Made by a program: the position numbers and the translations under genes. This document shows, one piece after another, positions 51,258-62,530 of a stretch of 64,000 nt of DNA. How positions within the stretch are numbered: position 1 is the stretch's first letter; each line of letters starts with the position of its first letter. Source of the DNA: Parasulfuritortus sp037439465. GTDB taxonomy: Bacteria; Pseudomonadota; Gammaproteobacteria; Burkholderiales; Thiobacillaceae. Under the pieces are notes generated by a model, which was given only the letters and a program-made list of their open reading frames with translations, was not told the origin of the DNA and did not search any database. Location of the stretch: assembly GCA_037439465.1 (NCBI GenBank), contig JBBIVX010000005.1:1-64000 (forward strand), in the 5' to 3' direction.

Positions 51258-52211
51258 TCAAATCCAGCCGCGGCGCTTGAGGTGGCGGTAAAGGGCGTAG
51301 CAAATGCCGCCGGTGACGGCGAGCGCCGCAGGGTAACCCCAGGGCCACGCCAGTTCCGGCATCTGCCTGAAATTCATGCCGTACAGGCTGAACACCAGGG
51401 TGGGCACGGCCAGGATGGCGCCCCAGCCGGCCAGTTTCTGCACGGATTCGTTTTGCCGCAGGGACAGTGTGGCCAGACTGACATGCATGGCGTCGGTGAG
51501 TATCTCGCGCAACTGGAATAGATCGCGGTTCAGGCGCATGAGGTGGTCCTGCACATCCCGGAAATAGGCCTTGAGGTTTTTTTCCATGAGTTCCGGGTGA
51601 AGACGGACGAGCTCATGCAGCATGTCGGCCATGGGCTCGATGGCCTGCGCCAGTTGCAGGGTCTGCCGTTTCAGCGCGTAGAGGCGGGACAGGTTTTCCT
51701 CGGCCAGATCGGTTTCCATCAGGGAGGATTCATAATTGTCGTAGCGTTCATTCAAATGGTCCGATACCGGCCGGTAGGCGTCCACCACCATATCCAGCAA
51801 TTGATAGAGGGCGGCGCCGGGACCCGGCGCGAAGCGGCTCTGGCGCAACTTTTCAAGGGCGCGGCCATAGCCGGGGCCAAGGCCGTGGCGCACGGCGATG
51901 AGGTATTGGTGGCCGAGAAACACATGGGTTTCGCCATATTCGACATTGTCGTTCCATTCCATTGCCGTGCGCATGACGAGAAACAGTCCCCCGTCAGGAT
52001 ATTCCTCGATCTTCGGACGCTGCCGTGCCGAGCGCGCGTCCTCCAGGGCCAGCTCGTGCAGGCCGAGTATCTTGCCTAGCTTGGTCAGCAGCGCCTGTTC
52101 GTCGCTGTTGAGTTCGAGCCAGGCGAAGGCGTCGGCGGCAGCGAGCTCGGCGGCGATGGCATCGAGCGTCACTTCCCGCCACGTCTTGTCCCGATAGAGC
52201 CGGCAATCCAT
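51258..52211 (-). CDS. corA: CorA family magnesium/cobalt transporter
   Basis: The 317-residue protein has a long cytoplasmic N-terminal domain (LHELALEDARSARQRPKIEEY) and two C-terminal helices with the YGMNF motif between them. It conducts Mg2+, Co2+ or Ni2+ as a pentamer. It starts 2 bp after the phosphomannomutase stop. Confidence 0.93.
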   Translation of the reverse strand: MDCRLYRDKTWREVTLDAIAAELAAADAFAWLELNSDEQALLTKLGKILGLHELALEDARSARQRPKIEEYPDGGLFLVMRTAMEWNDNVEYGETHVFLGHQYLIAVRHGLGPGYGRALEKLRQSRFAPGPGAALYQLLDMVVDAYRPVSDHLNERYDNYESSLMETDLAEENLSRLYALKRQTLQLAQAIEPMADMLHELVRLHPELMEKNLKAYFRDVQDHLMRLNRDLFQLREILTDAMHVSLATLSLRQNESVQKLAGWGAILAVPTLVFSLYGMNFRQMPELAWPWGYPAALAVTGGICYALYRHLKRRGWI

Positions 52212-52213
52212 GG

Positions 52214-53590
52214 CTAGAATGGCAGCGTCAGGCCAGGCGCTGCCGCCAGGATGACGCGTCGGAAGTCATCCTGAATGCGGGTCAGGGCGGCGGCGGTGTC
52301 GGCCTCGAAGCGCAGCACCATCACCGGAGTGGTGTTGGAGGGCCGCATCAGGCCGAAACCATCGGCGTATTCGACGCGCAGGCCATCGAGGGTGATGACC
52401 TCCTGCGCACCCTCGAATCTGGCGGTTTCCAGCAACCGGGCGATCAGGCGGTGCGGCTCGCCTTCGCGCATCTTGATATGCAGTTCCGGGGTGTTGACGT
52501 TGTCCGGCAGGCTGTTCAGGCTGGCGTCGAGGTCAGTCTGGCGCGACAGATATTCAAGCAGGCGGGCCCCGGCATAGAGACCGTCGTCAAAGCCATACCA
52601 GCGCTCCTTGAAAAAGACATGGCCGCTCATTTCCCCGGCCAGGAGCGCGCCAGTCTCCTGCATCCTTGCCTTTATCAGCGAGTGGCCGGTCTTCCACAGC
52701 ATCGGCTGGCCGCCATGGTCACGGATCCAGCGGTAGAGATTGCGCGTCGACTTGACGTCGAAGATGACAATCGCGCCGGGGTTGCGGCTCAAGACATCGG
52801 CCGCGAACAGCATTAACTGGCGGTCCGGGTAGATGATGCGGCCGTCCTTGGTGACCACGCCGAGGCGGTCGCCGTCGCCGTCGAAGGCCAGTCCGATCTC
52901 GGCATCGGTGGCCCGCAGATGGGCGATCAGGTCGGCCAGATTGGCGGGCACCGACGGGTCCGGATGGTGGTTGGGGAAGCGCCCGTCCACCTCGCAGAAT
53001 AAGGTCTCGACCGTGCAGCCCAGTGCCCGGTAGAGCGCTGGGGCATAGGCGCCGGCGACGCCGTTGCCGGCATCGACCACGATCTTCAGCGGCCGCGCCA
53101 GCTTGACGTCGCCGGCGATGCGCGCGATGTAGTCGGCGGCGATGTCATAATGGCGGTACCGACCGGCGCCGCTCGCCATCCCGCCGCTGTCGATGCGGCG
53201 GCGCAGCGCCTGGATGGCCTCGCCGGCCAGCGTTTCATCCGCCAGCACCAGCTTGAGGCCATTGTAATCGGGCGGATTGTGCGAGCCGGTCACCATGGCC
53301 GCGCAGCGTGTGCCGAGGTGATGCGCGGCGAAATAGGCCATGGGCGTCGTCACCAGGCCGAGATCGACGACTTCGGCGCCGGCGGCCTCTATGCCGCGCG
53401 CCAGGGCGGCCGCCAGTTCCGGGCCGGACAAGCGGCCGTCACGGCCGATGGCGATGGCCGGGCAGTTTTTTTCCAGGGCGGTGGTGGCGAGGGCGCGGCC
53501 GATCTGCTCGACGATCGTCGGCGTCAGCGTCTTGCCGACGATGCCGCGGATATCGTAGGTCTTGAAGATTTCGGCAGGGATTGAGGACAT
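52214..53590 (-). CDS. algC: Phosphomannomutase/phosphoglucomutase
   Basis: The 458-residue enzyme interconverts hexose 6- and 1-phosphates for exopolysaccharide and lipopolysaccharide. The active Ser103 is in VTGSHNPP, the metal loop is FDGDGDRLG, and the sugar loop is GEMSGHVFF. ATG 53590 has a GAGAG site upstream. A CATAAT box at about 40 bp upstream could be its promoter, independent of the sRNA-like transcript further up. Confidence 0.92.
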   Translation of the reverse strand: MSSIPAEIFKTYDIRGIVGKTLTPTIVEQIGRALATTALEKNCPAIAIGRDGRLSGPELAAALARGIEAAGAEVVDLGLVTTPMAYFAAHHLGTRCAAMVTGSHNPPDYNGLKLVLADETLAGEAIQALRRRIDSGGMASGAGRYRHYDIAADYIARIAGDVKLARPLKIVVDAGNGVAGAYAPALYRALGCTVETLFCEVDGRFPNHHPDPSVPANLADLIAHLRATDAEIGLAFDGDGDRLGVVTKDGRIIYPDRQLMLFAADVLSRNPGAIVIFDVKSTRNLYRWIRDHGGQPMLWKTGHSLIKARMQETGALLAGEMSGHVFFKERWYGFDDGLYAGARLLEYLSRQTDLDASLNSLPDNVNTPELHIKMREGEPHRLIARLLETARFEGAQEVITLDGLRVEYADGFGLMRPSNTTPVMVLRFEADTAAALTRIQDDFRRVILAAAPGLTLPF

Positions 53591-53629
53591 TTGCGCTCTC
53601 TGGGCGGTACGATCATTATGATGGATACC

Positions 53630-53696
53630 AAAAAAAACGGCACTGGAGAACCAGTGCCGTGTCAAAAACCGCCGTTGCGGCGGTCAGGGAGGTAGA
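53630..53696 (-). ncRNA. Candidate small RNA with two terminator-like hairpins
   Basis: Reading the minus strand, a good promoter (53701-53728) is followed by GGGGUCUACCUCCCUGACC. Hairpin 1 (CCGCCG/CGGCGG, 53669-53683) and a U5 run come next, then hairpin 2 (10-bp perfect stem ACGGCACTGG/CCAGTGCCGT with a 4-base loop, 53637-53660) and a U7-8 run. The predicted transcript is about 65 nt. The single-stranded CUACCUCCC is complementary to Shine-Dalgarno sequences, a common sRNA seed. It could instead be an attenuated leader of algC, 40 bp downstream. No known family was recognised. Confidence 0.5.
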
Positions 53697-53700
53697 CCCC

Positions 53701-53728
53701 ATTATGCCAAAAAATGGCGTTTTGTCTA
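53701..53728 (-). promoter_or_regulatory. Sigma-70 promoter for the candidate sRNA
   Basis: On the minus strand TAGACA (53728-53723), 16 bp, CATAAT (53706-53701): each box differs from consensus at one position. A transcript would start near 53695. Confidence 0.55.
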
Positions 53729-53747
53729 GTGTGGCGCAAAAAAATTT

Positions 53748-53761
53748 ATTACTTTAGTAAT
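53748..53761. promoter_or_regulatory. Inverted repeat ATTACT-TT-AGTAAT
   Basis: Two 6-bp arms with a 2-bp spacer lie in an AT-rich stretch about 20 bp upstream of the sRNA -35 box and 120 bp before hemN. It could be an operator for either; it is not an FNR box. Confidence 0.4.
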
Positions 53762-53882
53762 AGCCTGGGCGAATGACCGATGGCATCATGGTGCACCCTG
53801 ACGGCTCCGCGCCCGGCATCCTCCTTGCCTAGAAGCGATGGGCCTGCCTACAATCGGACTGACCTTAAACGAAACGCCAGAC

Positions 53883-55253
53883 ATGACCACGCTTACCGCC
53901 TTACTCGAGAAATACAGCAAACCCGGGCCTCGTTATACCTCCTACCCGACAGCCCCCTATTTCCATACCGGCTTTGGTGAGGCGGATTGGCGGGCCGAAT
54001 TGCAGGCGTCGCAGCAGCCGACGCGAGACCTGTCCCTGTATTTCCACATCCCATTTTGCGACACGCTTTGCTATTACTGCGGTTGCAACATGGTGGCCAC
54101 CGGCGATTACGGCAAGGCCTACTCATACATCGACTACCTGGACAAGGAGATGGCCCTGGTCGCCGCCCTGGCCGATACCCGCCGGCCGGTGCGGCAGTTG
54201 CACTGGGGCGGCGGCACGCCAACCTATCTGCGGCCGCAGGACATCCGCCGGCTGGTGGGTATGATTCGCGCCCGCTTCAACATCGCCGCCGATGTAGAGA
54301 TGGGGTGCGAGGCGGACCCGCGCGAATTGACCCGCGAGCACCTCATCGCCCTGCGCGAATCCGGCTTCAACCGTTTATCCATTGGCGTGCAGGACCTCGA
54401 TGACCGGGTGCAGAAGGCGGTCAACCGGGTGCAGCCCGAGGGCATGATCCGCGAGGTCTACAATTGGGCCCGCGAGCTGGGGTTCGCCAGCATCAACATG
54501 GACCTCATCGTCGGCTTGCCGCACCAGTCGGTGGACAGCTTTGCCCGCACCCTCGACAAGGTCGCGGACTGGTCGCCGGACCGGCTGGCGGTCTTTTCCT
54601 ATGCCCATGTGCCCTGGATGAAGAAGCACCAGAAACTGATCCTGGAAAAGGACCTGCCCGATTTCCAGACCCGTCTCGACCTGCAACAACTGATCCATGA
54701 CCGCCTGGGCGCCGCCGGCTATGTCAACATCGGCCTCGACCACTTCGCCAAGGCCGACGACGAACTGGTGAAGGCCCAGAACGACAAGACACTGTGGCGT
54801 AACTTTCAGGGCTACACCACGCACAAGAACTGCGACATCTATGCCTTCGGGGCCTCCAGCATCAGCCAGACACCGGATGCCTATGTGCAAAACGAGAAGA
54901 ACGTGAAGCGCTACCAGGAGCGGGTCGCGGCCGGGCAGTTGCCGGTGGAGCGCGGCCTGCGCTTGACCAGGGACGACAAGATTCGGCGCGATGCCATCAC
55001 CCGCGTCATGTGCGACCTGGGTCTGGACAAGGCGGCTTTCGAAGCTGCCTGGGACATCCGTTTTGACGACTATTTCGCCGAGGCGCTGGCTGAGCTGCCG
55101 CCGCTGGCGGCCGACGGTTTTGTGCGCATGGAGGCGGATGCCATTCACGTCACCGAGCTTGGGCGTCTGTTCCTGCGTAACATCGCCATGTGTTTCGACA
55201 GTTATCTGAGGCAGGCGTCGGAATCGGGCCCGCGCTACTCGCGCACGGCCTGA
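53883..55253 (+). CDS. hemN: Oxygen-independent coproporphyrinogen III oxidase
   Basis: The 456-residue radical-SAM enzyme makes protoporphyrinogen IX without oxygen. The cluster motif CDTLCYYC gives Cys59, Cys63 and Cys66. HWGGGTPTYL, GCEADPRELT and the HemN tail follow. The N-terminal KYSKPGPRYTSYPTAP is the HemN trait separating it from HemW. ATG 53883 is used as the HemN N-terminus begins there. The gene supports low-oxygen heme synthesis. Confidence 0.96.
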   Translation: MTTLTALLEKYSKPGPRYTSYPTAPYFHTGFGEADWRAELQASQQPTRDLSLYFHIPFCDTLCYYCGCNMVATGDYGKAYSYIDYLDKEMALVAALADTRRPVRQLHWGGGTPTYLRPQDIRRLVGMIRARFNIAADVEMGCEADPRELTREHLIALRESGFNRLSIGVQDLDDRVQKAVNRVQPEGMIREVYNWARELGFASINMDLIVGLPHQSVDSFARTLDKVADWSPDRLAVFSYAHVPWMKKHQKLILEKDLPDFQTRLDLQQLIHDRLGAAGYVNIGLDHFAKADDELVKAQNDKTLWRNFQGYTTHKNCDIYAFGASSISQTPDAYVQNEKNVKRYQERVAAGQLPVERGLRLTRDDKIRRDAITRVMCDLGLDKAAFEAAWDIRFDDYFAEALAELPPLAADGFVRMEADAIHVTELGRLFLRNIAMCFDSYLRQASESGPRYSRTA

Positions 55254-55264
55254 GTTGCCGCGTC

Positions 55265-55783
55265 TTACTCGGCGATGCCCCGCAATATGGCGTCCTCGTC
55301 GGCGGCAATGGCGGTCATCAATCTGCCGGCCTCGCCCTGGAGACTCCTGGCGAAGTAGGTGGAGTTCATCTTGACGATGTAGGTCTTGCCGTCGCGGCCC
55401 TCGAACACGGTGAAGCGGCAGGGGTGCGGCGGAAGTGCGCCTTGCGTGGTCTGGGCCAGGCGTTCGTTGAAACCGGCTGGGCAGGCCATGATGACCTTCA
55501 TGCGCCGGCCGTCGGCCATGCCGGCCTGCTTCAAGGCGGCTTGGGCATCGTGGGTCGGGCCTTTCTGCCAGCCCTGGCGCTCGGCGGCGGCGGTGATGGC
55601 GGCGATGGTTTCCTCGAAGCCGAGGCGGGAACGGCGGTAGTCGAACAGCGTCGCCAACATCTGCATCTGCCGCAGCATGGCTTGCTGCATCTGCTCCTGA
55701 CTGGGTTGGCCGATCGCTGTGTTCGCCTGCGCGGCGCCGGCGAGTAAAAGACCGGCGAGCAGGGAGGCCAAGAACTTGGTCAT
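55265..55783 (-). CDS. DUF302 family secreted protein
   Basis: The 172-residue product has a signal peptide (residues 1-20, ending AAQA), a helical Gln-rich stretch (QEQMQQAMLRQMQ) and a DUF302 domain (LGFEETIAAITAAAERQGW, CRFTVFEGRDGKTYIVKMN). The domain has an uncertain role; members often occur near redox or heavy-metal genes. ATG 55783 is chosen for the signal peptide. It lies 10 bp after the zinc-finger gene in the ilvE unit. Confidence 0.83.
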   Translation of the reverse strand: MTKFLASLLAGLLLAGAAQANTAIGQPSQEQMQQAMLRQMQMLATLFDYRRSRLGFEETIAAITAAAERQGWQKGPTHDAQAALKQAGMADGRRMKVIMACPAGFNERLAQTTQGALPPHPCRFTVFEGRDGKTYIVKMNSTYFARSLQGEAGRLMTAIAADEDAILRGIAE

Positions 55784-55793
55784 GCGCTTCTCC

Positions 55794-56003
55794 TTAGGAA
55801 TGATGGGCCGGGCTGGTTCTGGCCCCGCCCTTGAGGATGTAACGGGTACCGCAATAGGGGCAGAGCGCTTCACCCTTTTCTTCGATGCTGAGGAACACCT
55901 TGGGATGGGTGTTCCACAGGCTTTGGCCGGGCGAGGGGCAAGAGAGCGGCAGGTCGGCGACGCTGACTTCGATGGTGCGGGCCGTGGTTTTTATTTCCGG
56001 CAT
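55794..56003 (-). CDS. Small CHCC zinc-finger protein
   Basis: The 69-residue product has a zinc-binding pattern C...H...CPYCG (LSCPSPGQSLWNTHPKVFL, ALCPYCGTRYIL), the bacterial relative of the NDUFS6 complex I subunit finger. It follows ilvE by 11 bp, an arrangement frequent in betaproteobacteria. Function unknown. Confidence 0.87.
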   Translation of the reverse strand: MPEIKTTARTIEVSVADLPLSCPSPGQSLWNTHPKVFLSIEEKGEALCPYCGTRYILKGGARTSPAHHS

Positions 56004-56014
56004 GGCTATATCCT

Positions 56015-56935
56015 TCAGACAGGGCTGAGCCAACCGGCGTGCGTCGCCGAGCGGCCCTGGACGCAATCGAAATAAAGGGCTTGCAAGCGGCTGGTGATGG
56101 GGCCGCGGCGGCCTTCGCCGATGAGGCGGTTGTCGAGTTCGCGGATCGGGGTGACCTCGGCGGCGGTGCCGGTGAAGAAGGCCTCGTCGGCGCCATAGAC
56201 CTCGTCACGGGTGATACGCTTTTCGACTGCTGGGATGCCCAGTTCGGCGGCCAGGCGGAGGATGGTGTCGCGGGTGATGCCTTCCAGGGCGGAGGTCAGG
56301 TCCGGGGTGTAGAGGGTGCCGTGGCGCACGATGAAGACGTTCTCGCCGGAGCCCTCGGCCACCAGGCCATCGACATCCAGCAACAGGGCCTCGTCGTAGC
56401 CGTCCATCTCAACTTCCTTGTGGGCCAGAATGGAGTTCATGTAGTTGCCGTTGGCCTTGGCGCGACACATGGTGACGTTGACGTGGTGCCGGGTAAAGGA
56501 CGAGGTTTTGACGCGGATGCCCTTCTCCAGGGCCTCTTGGCCGAGATAGGCGCCCCACGGCCAGGCGGCAACGATGACATGGGTGGACAGGGTCTTGGCG
56601 GAGATGCCCATGGCCTCGGCGCCGTAAAAGGCCATCGGGCGGATATAGCCGGATCTGAGGCCGTTTTCCCGTACCACGGTCTTTTGTGCGGCACTCAGAG
56701 TGGCCTTGTCCCAGGGCATCTTCATGCCGAGTATGTGGGCCGAGCGGAACAGCCTGTCGGTGTGTTCAGCGAGACGGAAGATGGCCGGCCCGGCGGGGGT
56801 TTCATAGGCGCGCACCCCCTCGAACACGCCCATGCCGTAGTGCAGGGTGTGGGTGAGCACGTGGGTGGTGGCTTCGCGCCAGGGAACCAGTTTGCCGTCG
56901 TACCAGATGACGCCGTCGCGGTCGGCCATGGACAT
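56015..56935 (-). CDS. ilvE: Branched-chain amino acid aminotransferase
   Basis: The 306-residue class IV aminotransferase makes Leu, Ile and Val from their keto acids. It has LHYGMGVFEGVRAYET, the region NYMNSILAHKEVE with the PLP Lys, DEALLLDVDGLVAEGSGENVF and TGTAAEVTPI. It lies 67 bp after glnE and leads a small unit with the zinc-finger and DUF302 genes. Confidence 0.95.
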   Translation of the reverse strand: MSMADRDGVIWYDGKLVPWREATTHVLTHTLHYGMGVFEGVRAYETPAGPAIFRLAEHTDRLFRSAHILGMKMPWDKATLSAAQKTVVRENGLRSGYIRPMAFYGAEAMGISAKTLSTHVIVAAWPWGAYLGQEALEKGIRVKTSSFTRHHVNVTMCRAKANGNYMNSILAHKEVEMDGYDEALLLDVDGLVAEGSGENVFIVRHGTLYTPDLTSALEGITRDTILRLAAELGIPAVEKRITRDEVYGADEAFFTGTAAEVTPIRELDNRLIGEGRRGPITSRLQALYFDCVQGRSATHAGWLSPV

Positions 56936-57002
56936 TGCCGAACTCCTTCGAATCAGTGGGTGACCAATGCCGGCATTCTAGCGTAATGGCCGCCGCTGCG
57001 GG

Positions 57003-59699
57003 TCAAACGGCAAACACGGCCTGCCAAAGTTGGCGCACGGCCGCGGCCGCCGCCGCCACGGTCTCGGTGGTGACACGCGCCGGTTCGACCCCCTGCAGGC
57101 GGATTTCATGCTGGCGCCGACGCAATTCCCGGTAGGCATCCGCCGCCGCTTCGGCCAGGGCGGCAGGCACGAGGCCAAGCTGGCCAGCCAGCCCGAGCAA
57201 GGCGATGTTGCCGCTGTTGGCGGTCAATTCGGGGTGGGTGGCGGCATGGGCCAGGATCAGGTATTGCACGGTGAACTCGACATCGACGAGACCGCCGGCA
57301 TCGTGCTTGAGATCGAACAGGCCGGAGTCGTTGGGGTGGCCGGCGCGCATCTTCTGCCGCATCGCCAGCACAGCGTCGCGCAGGGCTTGGGACTCGCGCG
57401 GCAGGCAGAGGATGGCCGTGCGGATGGCCTCGAATCTTGCGCCCACGGCCTTGTCGCCGCAGCAAAAACGCGCCCGTGTCAGGGCCTGATGTTCCCAGGT
57501 CCAGGCATGGTGGTGCTGGTAATCGTCGAAGGCCTCGACCGCGCTGATCAACAGGCCGGCGGCGCCGTCCGGGCGGAGCCTGAGATCGGTTTCATAAAGT
57601 ATGCCGGCCGGTGTCAGGGTCGATAGCCAGGTGAGCAGACGCTTGCCGAGGCGGGCATAGATTTCCTGCGCGTCCGGGTGAGGGTCATCATAGAGGAAAA
57701 TGAGATCGAGGTCGGAGGCATAACCCAATTCCTTGCCGCCCAGCTTGCCGTAGGCGATGACCGCAAAGCGCGGCCGCTCGCAATGCCTCCTTGGCAGTGT
57801 CGCCCACACCTGCTCCAGGGTTTCGGCAAGCAGGATGTCGGCGAGATCGGCCAGTTGGTCGGACAGCTTTTCCAGCGTCCACATGCCGGCCAGGTCTTGA
57901 GCTAGCAACCGGAAGGTCTCACTCTGTTTGAAGTGGCGCAGTTCATCCATCTGCCGCTCGGTGTCACCGGCAAAGGCGCCCATCAGTGCCTTCAGCTCGG
58001 CGCGCTTGAGTGTCGGGTCGGGCGGCGTCATCAGGGTGCGGACGTCAAGCAACTCATCGAGCAGGTGCGGCCGCCGGGTCAGGTAGGCCGCGGCCCAAGG
58101 ACTGGAGCTGACGAGGCGAGCCACCTGTTGCAGGCTTTGCGGGTATTCGCGCAGCAGTTGCAGATAGGGGGCGCGCCCGCCGATTGCTTCCAGGAGGGCG
58201 AGGATGCGTTCGAGAGTGGCATCGGGATTGGGTTGGCGGGCGGCCACCTCGATCAGCGGCGGCAGCAGTCCTTCCAGGGCGGTCTTGTTGCTGGCGGGCA
58301 GGGCCGCGTAACGACTGCCGCCGCGCAGTGCGCGCAGTCTTGCCAAAATCGCCGCACTGTCGGCATAGCCGATTTCGTCGAGGCGGGCACGGGCGACCTC
58401 CTCCGGCTGTTCGCACAGGCCCATCAGCGGGTGCCCGGACTGGTCCTCTTGAGGGGCTCCGAAGACCTGCTCGAACTGACCCTCGACCTTGCGCCGCAGC
58501 GGTTCCAGCCGCGCCAGCAGGGCATCCCAGTCGGCGCAGCCCATGGCCACAGCCACTTGCCGGCGGTCGGCCGCGTTGCCGGGCAGCCGCTGGGTTTGGG
58601 CGTCGTCCAGGTATTGCAGGCGATGCTCCAGGTTGCGCAGCAAGACGTAGGCCCCCTCCAGTTCTTCGGCGATGGTCTCCGGGATCAGCCGCATGGCCGA
58701 GAGCTGATGCAGGACGGCGCGGGTGGGCCGTGCCTGCAAGGCCGGCGTCTTACCGCCGCGTATAAGCTGAAAGACCTGGGCGATGAACTCGATCTCGCGT
58801 ATGCCGCCCGGCCCCAGCTTGATATCGTCGGACTTGTCCTGGCGCGCCACCTCGCGGCGGATCTGGGCGTGCAGGTCGCGCATGGCGGCGAAGGCGCCGA
58901 AGTCGAGGTATTTGCGGTATACGAAGGGCCGGCGCAGGGCCTCCAGTTCGGCGTGCCGCTCGCCGGTGAGTGGGCGGGCCTTGATCCAGGCGTAGCGTTC
59001 CCATTCGCGCGCCTGGGTATAGAAATAGTCCTCCAGCATGGCGAAGCTGGAGGCCAGCGGCCCGTCGCCGCCGTAGGGCCGGAGCCGCATGTCGACACGG
59101 AAGACGAAACCGTCGGCCGTGGTGTCGCCGATGGCTTTGATCAGCCGCCGGCCCAGGCGGACGAAGAATTCGTGGTTGCTGATCGGGCGCGGCCCCGCCG
59201 TTTCGCCGTCTTCCGGATAGACAAAGACGGGATCGACGTCGGAGGAGACGTTGAGCTCGCCTCCGCCCAGTTTGCCCATGCCGACTACGATCAGCCGCTG
59301 TGGCCGGCCGGCCGCGTCCAGCGGCTCGCCGTGCAGGCTAGCCAGGTCGCGGTGATGCCAGTCGGCCGCTGTCTGGAAGGCCAACTCGGCCAGTTCCGTG
59401 CAAGTGCGGGTCACTTCGGCCAGGTCGGCCAGGCCGTTGAGGTCGCGTACCAGGATGAGTCCGAGCACGCGCTGGCGCAGCCGACGCAGGGCGCGCTTGA
59501 GCCCGTCCGCGTCGTCGAACGGTTGTTCGGCAAGCAGGCGCCCCATATCCTGGCGGCCAAAAGGCCGGCCGGCATGCGCACTCAGCCAATCGCCAAGGGG
59601 CGCGTCGGCCTCCAGGCGGGCACGCAGATAACGGCTATAACGGCGGGCGCTATCAAGGTAAGAAGCGGGCAGCGAGGGGGGCATGGTGCAATGCAGCAT
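57003..59699 (-). CDS. glnE: Glutamine synthetase adenylyltransferase/deadenylase
   Basis: The 898-residue enzyme has two nucleotidyltransferase halves: GGELNVSSDVDPVFVYP (N-terminal, de-adenylylating) and GGKELGYASDLDLIFLYD (C-terminal, adenylylating), each with the DxD-type metal motif. It adjusts glutamine synthetase activity under PII control. The start may be ATG 59699 or 59684. It diverges from acs across a 91-bp AT-rich gap. Confidence 0.95.
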   Translation of the reverse strand: MLHCTMPPSLPASYLDSARRYSRYLRARLEADAPLGDWLSAHAGRPFGRQDMGRLLAEQPFDDADGLKRALRRLRQRVLGLILVRDLNGLADLAEVTRTCTELAELAFQTAADWHHRDLASLHGEPLDAAGRPQRLIVVGMGKLGGGELNVSSDVDPVFVYPEDGETAGPRPISNHEFFVRLGRRLIKAIGDTTADGFVFRVDMRLRPYGGDGPLASSFAMLEDYFYTQAREWERYAWIKARPLTGERHAELEALRRPFVYRKYLDFGAFAAMRDLHAQIRREVARQDKSDDIKLGPGGIREIEFIAQVFQLIRGGKTPALQARPTRAVLHQLSAMRLIPETIAEELEGAYVLLRNLEHRLQYLDDAQTQRLPGNAADRRQVAVAMGCADWDALLARLEPLRRKVEGQFEQVFGAPQEDQSGHPLMGLCEQPEEVARARLDEIGYADSAAILARLRALRGGSRYAALPASNKTALEGLLPPLIEVAARQPNPDATLERILALLEAIGGRAPYLQLLREYPQSLQQVARLVSSSPWAAAYLTRRPHLLDELLDVRTLMTPPDPTLKRAELKALMGAFAGDTERQMDELRHFKQSETFRLLAQDLAGMWTLEKLSDQLADLADILLAETLEQVWATLPRRHCERPRFAVIAYGKLGGKELGYASDLDLIFLYDDPHPDAQEIYARLGKRLLTWLSTLTPAGILYETDLRLRPDGAAGLLISAVEAFDDYQHHHAWTWEHQALTRARFCCGDKAVGARFEAIRTAILCLPRESQALRDAVLAMRQKMRAGHPNDSGLFDLKHDAGGLVDVEFTVQYLILAHAATHPELTANSGNIALLGLAGQLGLVPAALAEAAADAYRELRRRQHEIRLQGVEPARVTTETVAAAAAAVRQLWQAVFAV

Positions 59700-59790
59700 G
59701 ATAATTATGCGTAATTGCCCTAATTTATCAGCTTCCTTGGGGGAGGAAGAGTGAGTCCGTTCAAACCTGCTGGCTAGGAGACCCGTCGAG

Positions 59791-61779
<1,989 letters not shown>

Positions 61780-61797
61780 GCCCGAGCCGTTTCTCAC

Positions 61798-61827
61798 AAA
61801 AAAACCGCGGTAAACCGCGGTTTTTTT
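61798..61827. terminator. Bidirectional intrinsic terminator after acs
   Basis: A-run (61798-61804), CCGCGG, TAAA loop, CCGCGG, T-run (61821-61827). It works in both directions and serves the convergent acs and lytic transglycosylase genes. Confidence 0.9.
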
Positions 61828-61903
61828 GTCACAAGTCTCAGGCCAATAGGTAAGCGACCACTTCGAGGTCAAAGCCGTCAATACGCTTTTTCAGTGTTGA
61901 CGC

Positions 61904-62530
61904 TCAATCCCCGACCCGTGCCTGCTTGCCGGGAATTCCAGTATCTTCGTTGTAATTCCAATGCGTCTTCCACGCCGCCAGCACCCTGTTGGGATACTCC
62001 GGACGGCCCAGGCTGCCATTGTAGCGGCCCAGGGCGCGGAACAGGTCGCCTTGCTCGATGTCGAGGTAGTGGCGCAGGATGGTGCAGCCGTAACGCAGAT
62101 TGGTACGCAGATGGAAGAGGTTGTGCTCGCTGGCGCCGATCAGATCGACCCAGAACGGCATGACTTGCATGAAGCCGCGGGCGCCGGCGCTCGATATGGC
62201 ATATTTGCGGAAGCCGCTTTCCACCTCCATCAGGCCCAACACCAGTTCCGGTTCGAGTCCGGCGCGGCTGGCTTCATAGTAGACGGCGCCGAGCAGGTCC
62301 TCGCGGTACTCCCGGTCGGCGATTCTGCTTGCCAGGCGGCGGGTCATGGCGTCGATCCAGGCGCGGGCGGCGGGGGTTTCGAGCCACCGGGTATCGACCG
62401 CACGGTCGGCGATGGCTTTGGACAGACTGGTCTGAACGCTGGCCGACAGTGGCTCGTATTTTTGCGCGCCGGCCAAGGCTGGGGTGGTGCAGAACAGCGC
62501 CAGCCAGAGGAGGTGTTTCAGCTTCGACAT
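61904..62530 (-). CDS. Lytic transglycosylase (SLT domain)
   Basis: The 208-residue secreted enzyme cleaves peptidoglycan glycan strands. It has a signal peptide (residues 1-20, ending ALAGA), then the SLT fold with the catalytic Glu in GLMEVESGFRKYAIS and GARGFMQVMPFW. NLRYGCTILRHYL and RYNGSLGRPEYPNRV are typical of the family. It overlaps the end of proS by 13 bp and is co-transcribed with it. Confidence 0.92.
   Translation of the reverse strand: MSKLKHLLWLALFCTTPALAGAQKYEPLSASVQTSLSKAIADRAVDTRWLETPAARAWIDAMTRRLASRIADREYREDLLGAVYYEASRAGLEPELVLGLMEVESGFRKYAISSAGARGFMQVMPFWVDLIGASEHNLFHLRTNLRYGCTILRHYLDIEQGDLFRALGRYNGSLGRPEYPNRVLAAWKTHWNYNEDTGIPGKQARVGD

Noticed and set aside
53748..53761. 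FNR box for hemN
   Set aside because: The arms are ATTACT/AGTAAT with 2-bp spacing, not TTGAT-N4-ATCAA.
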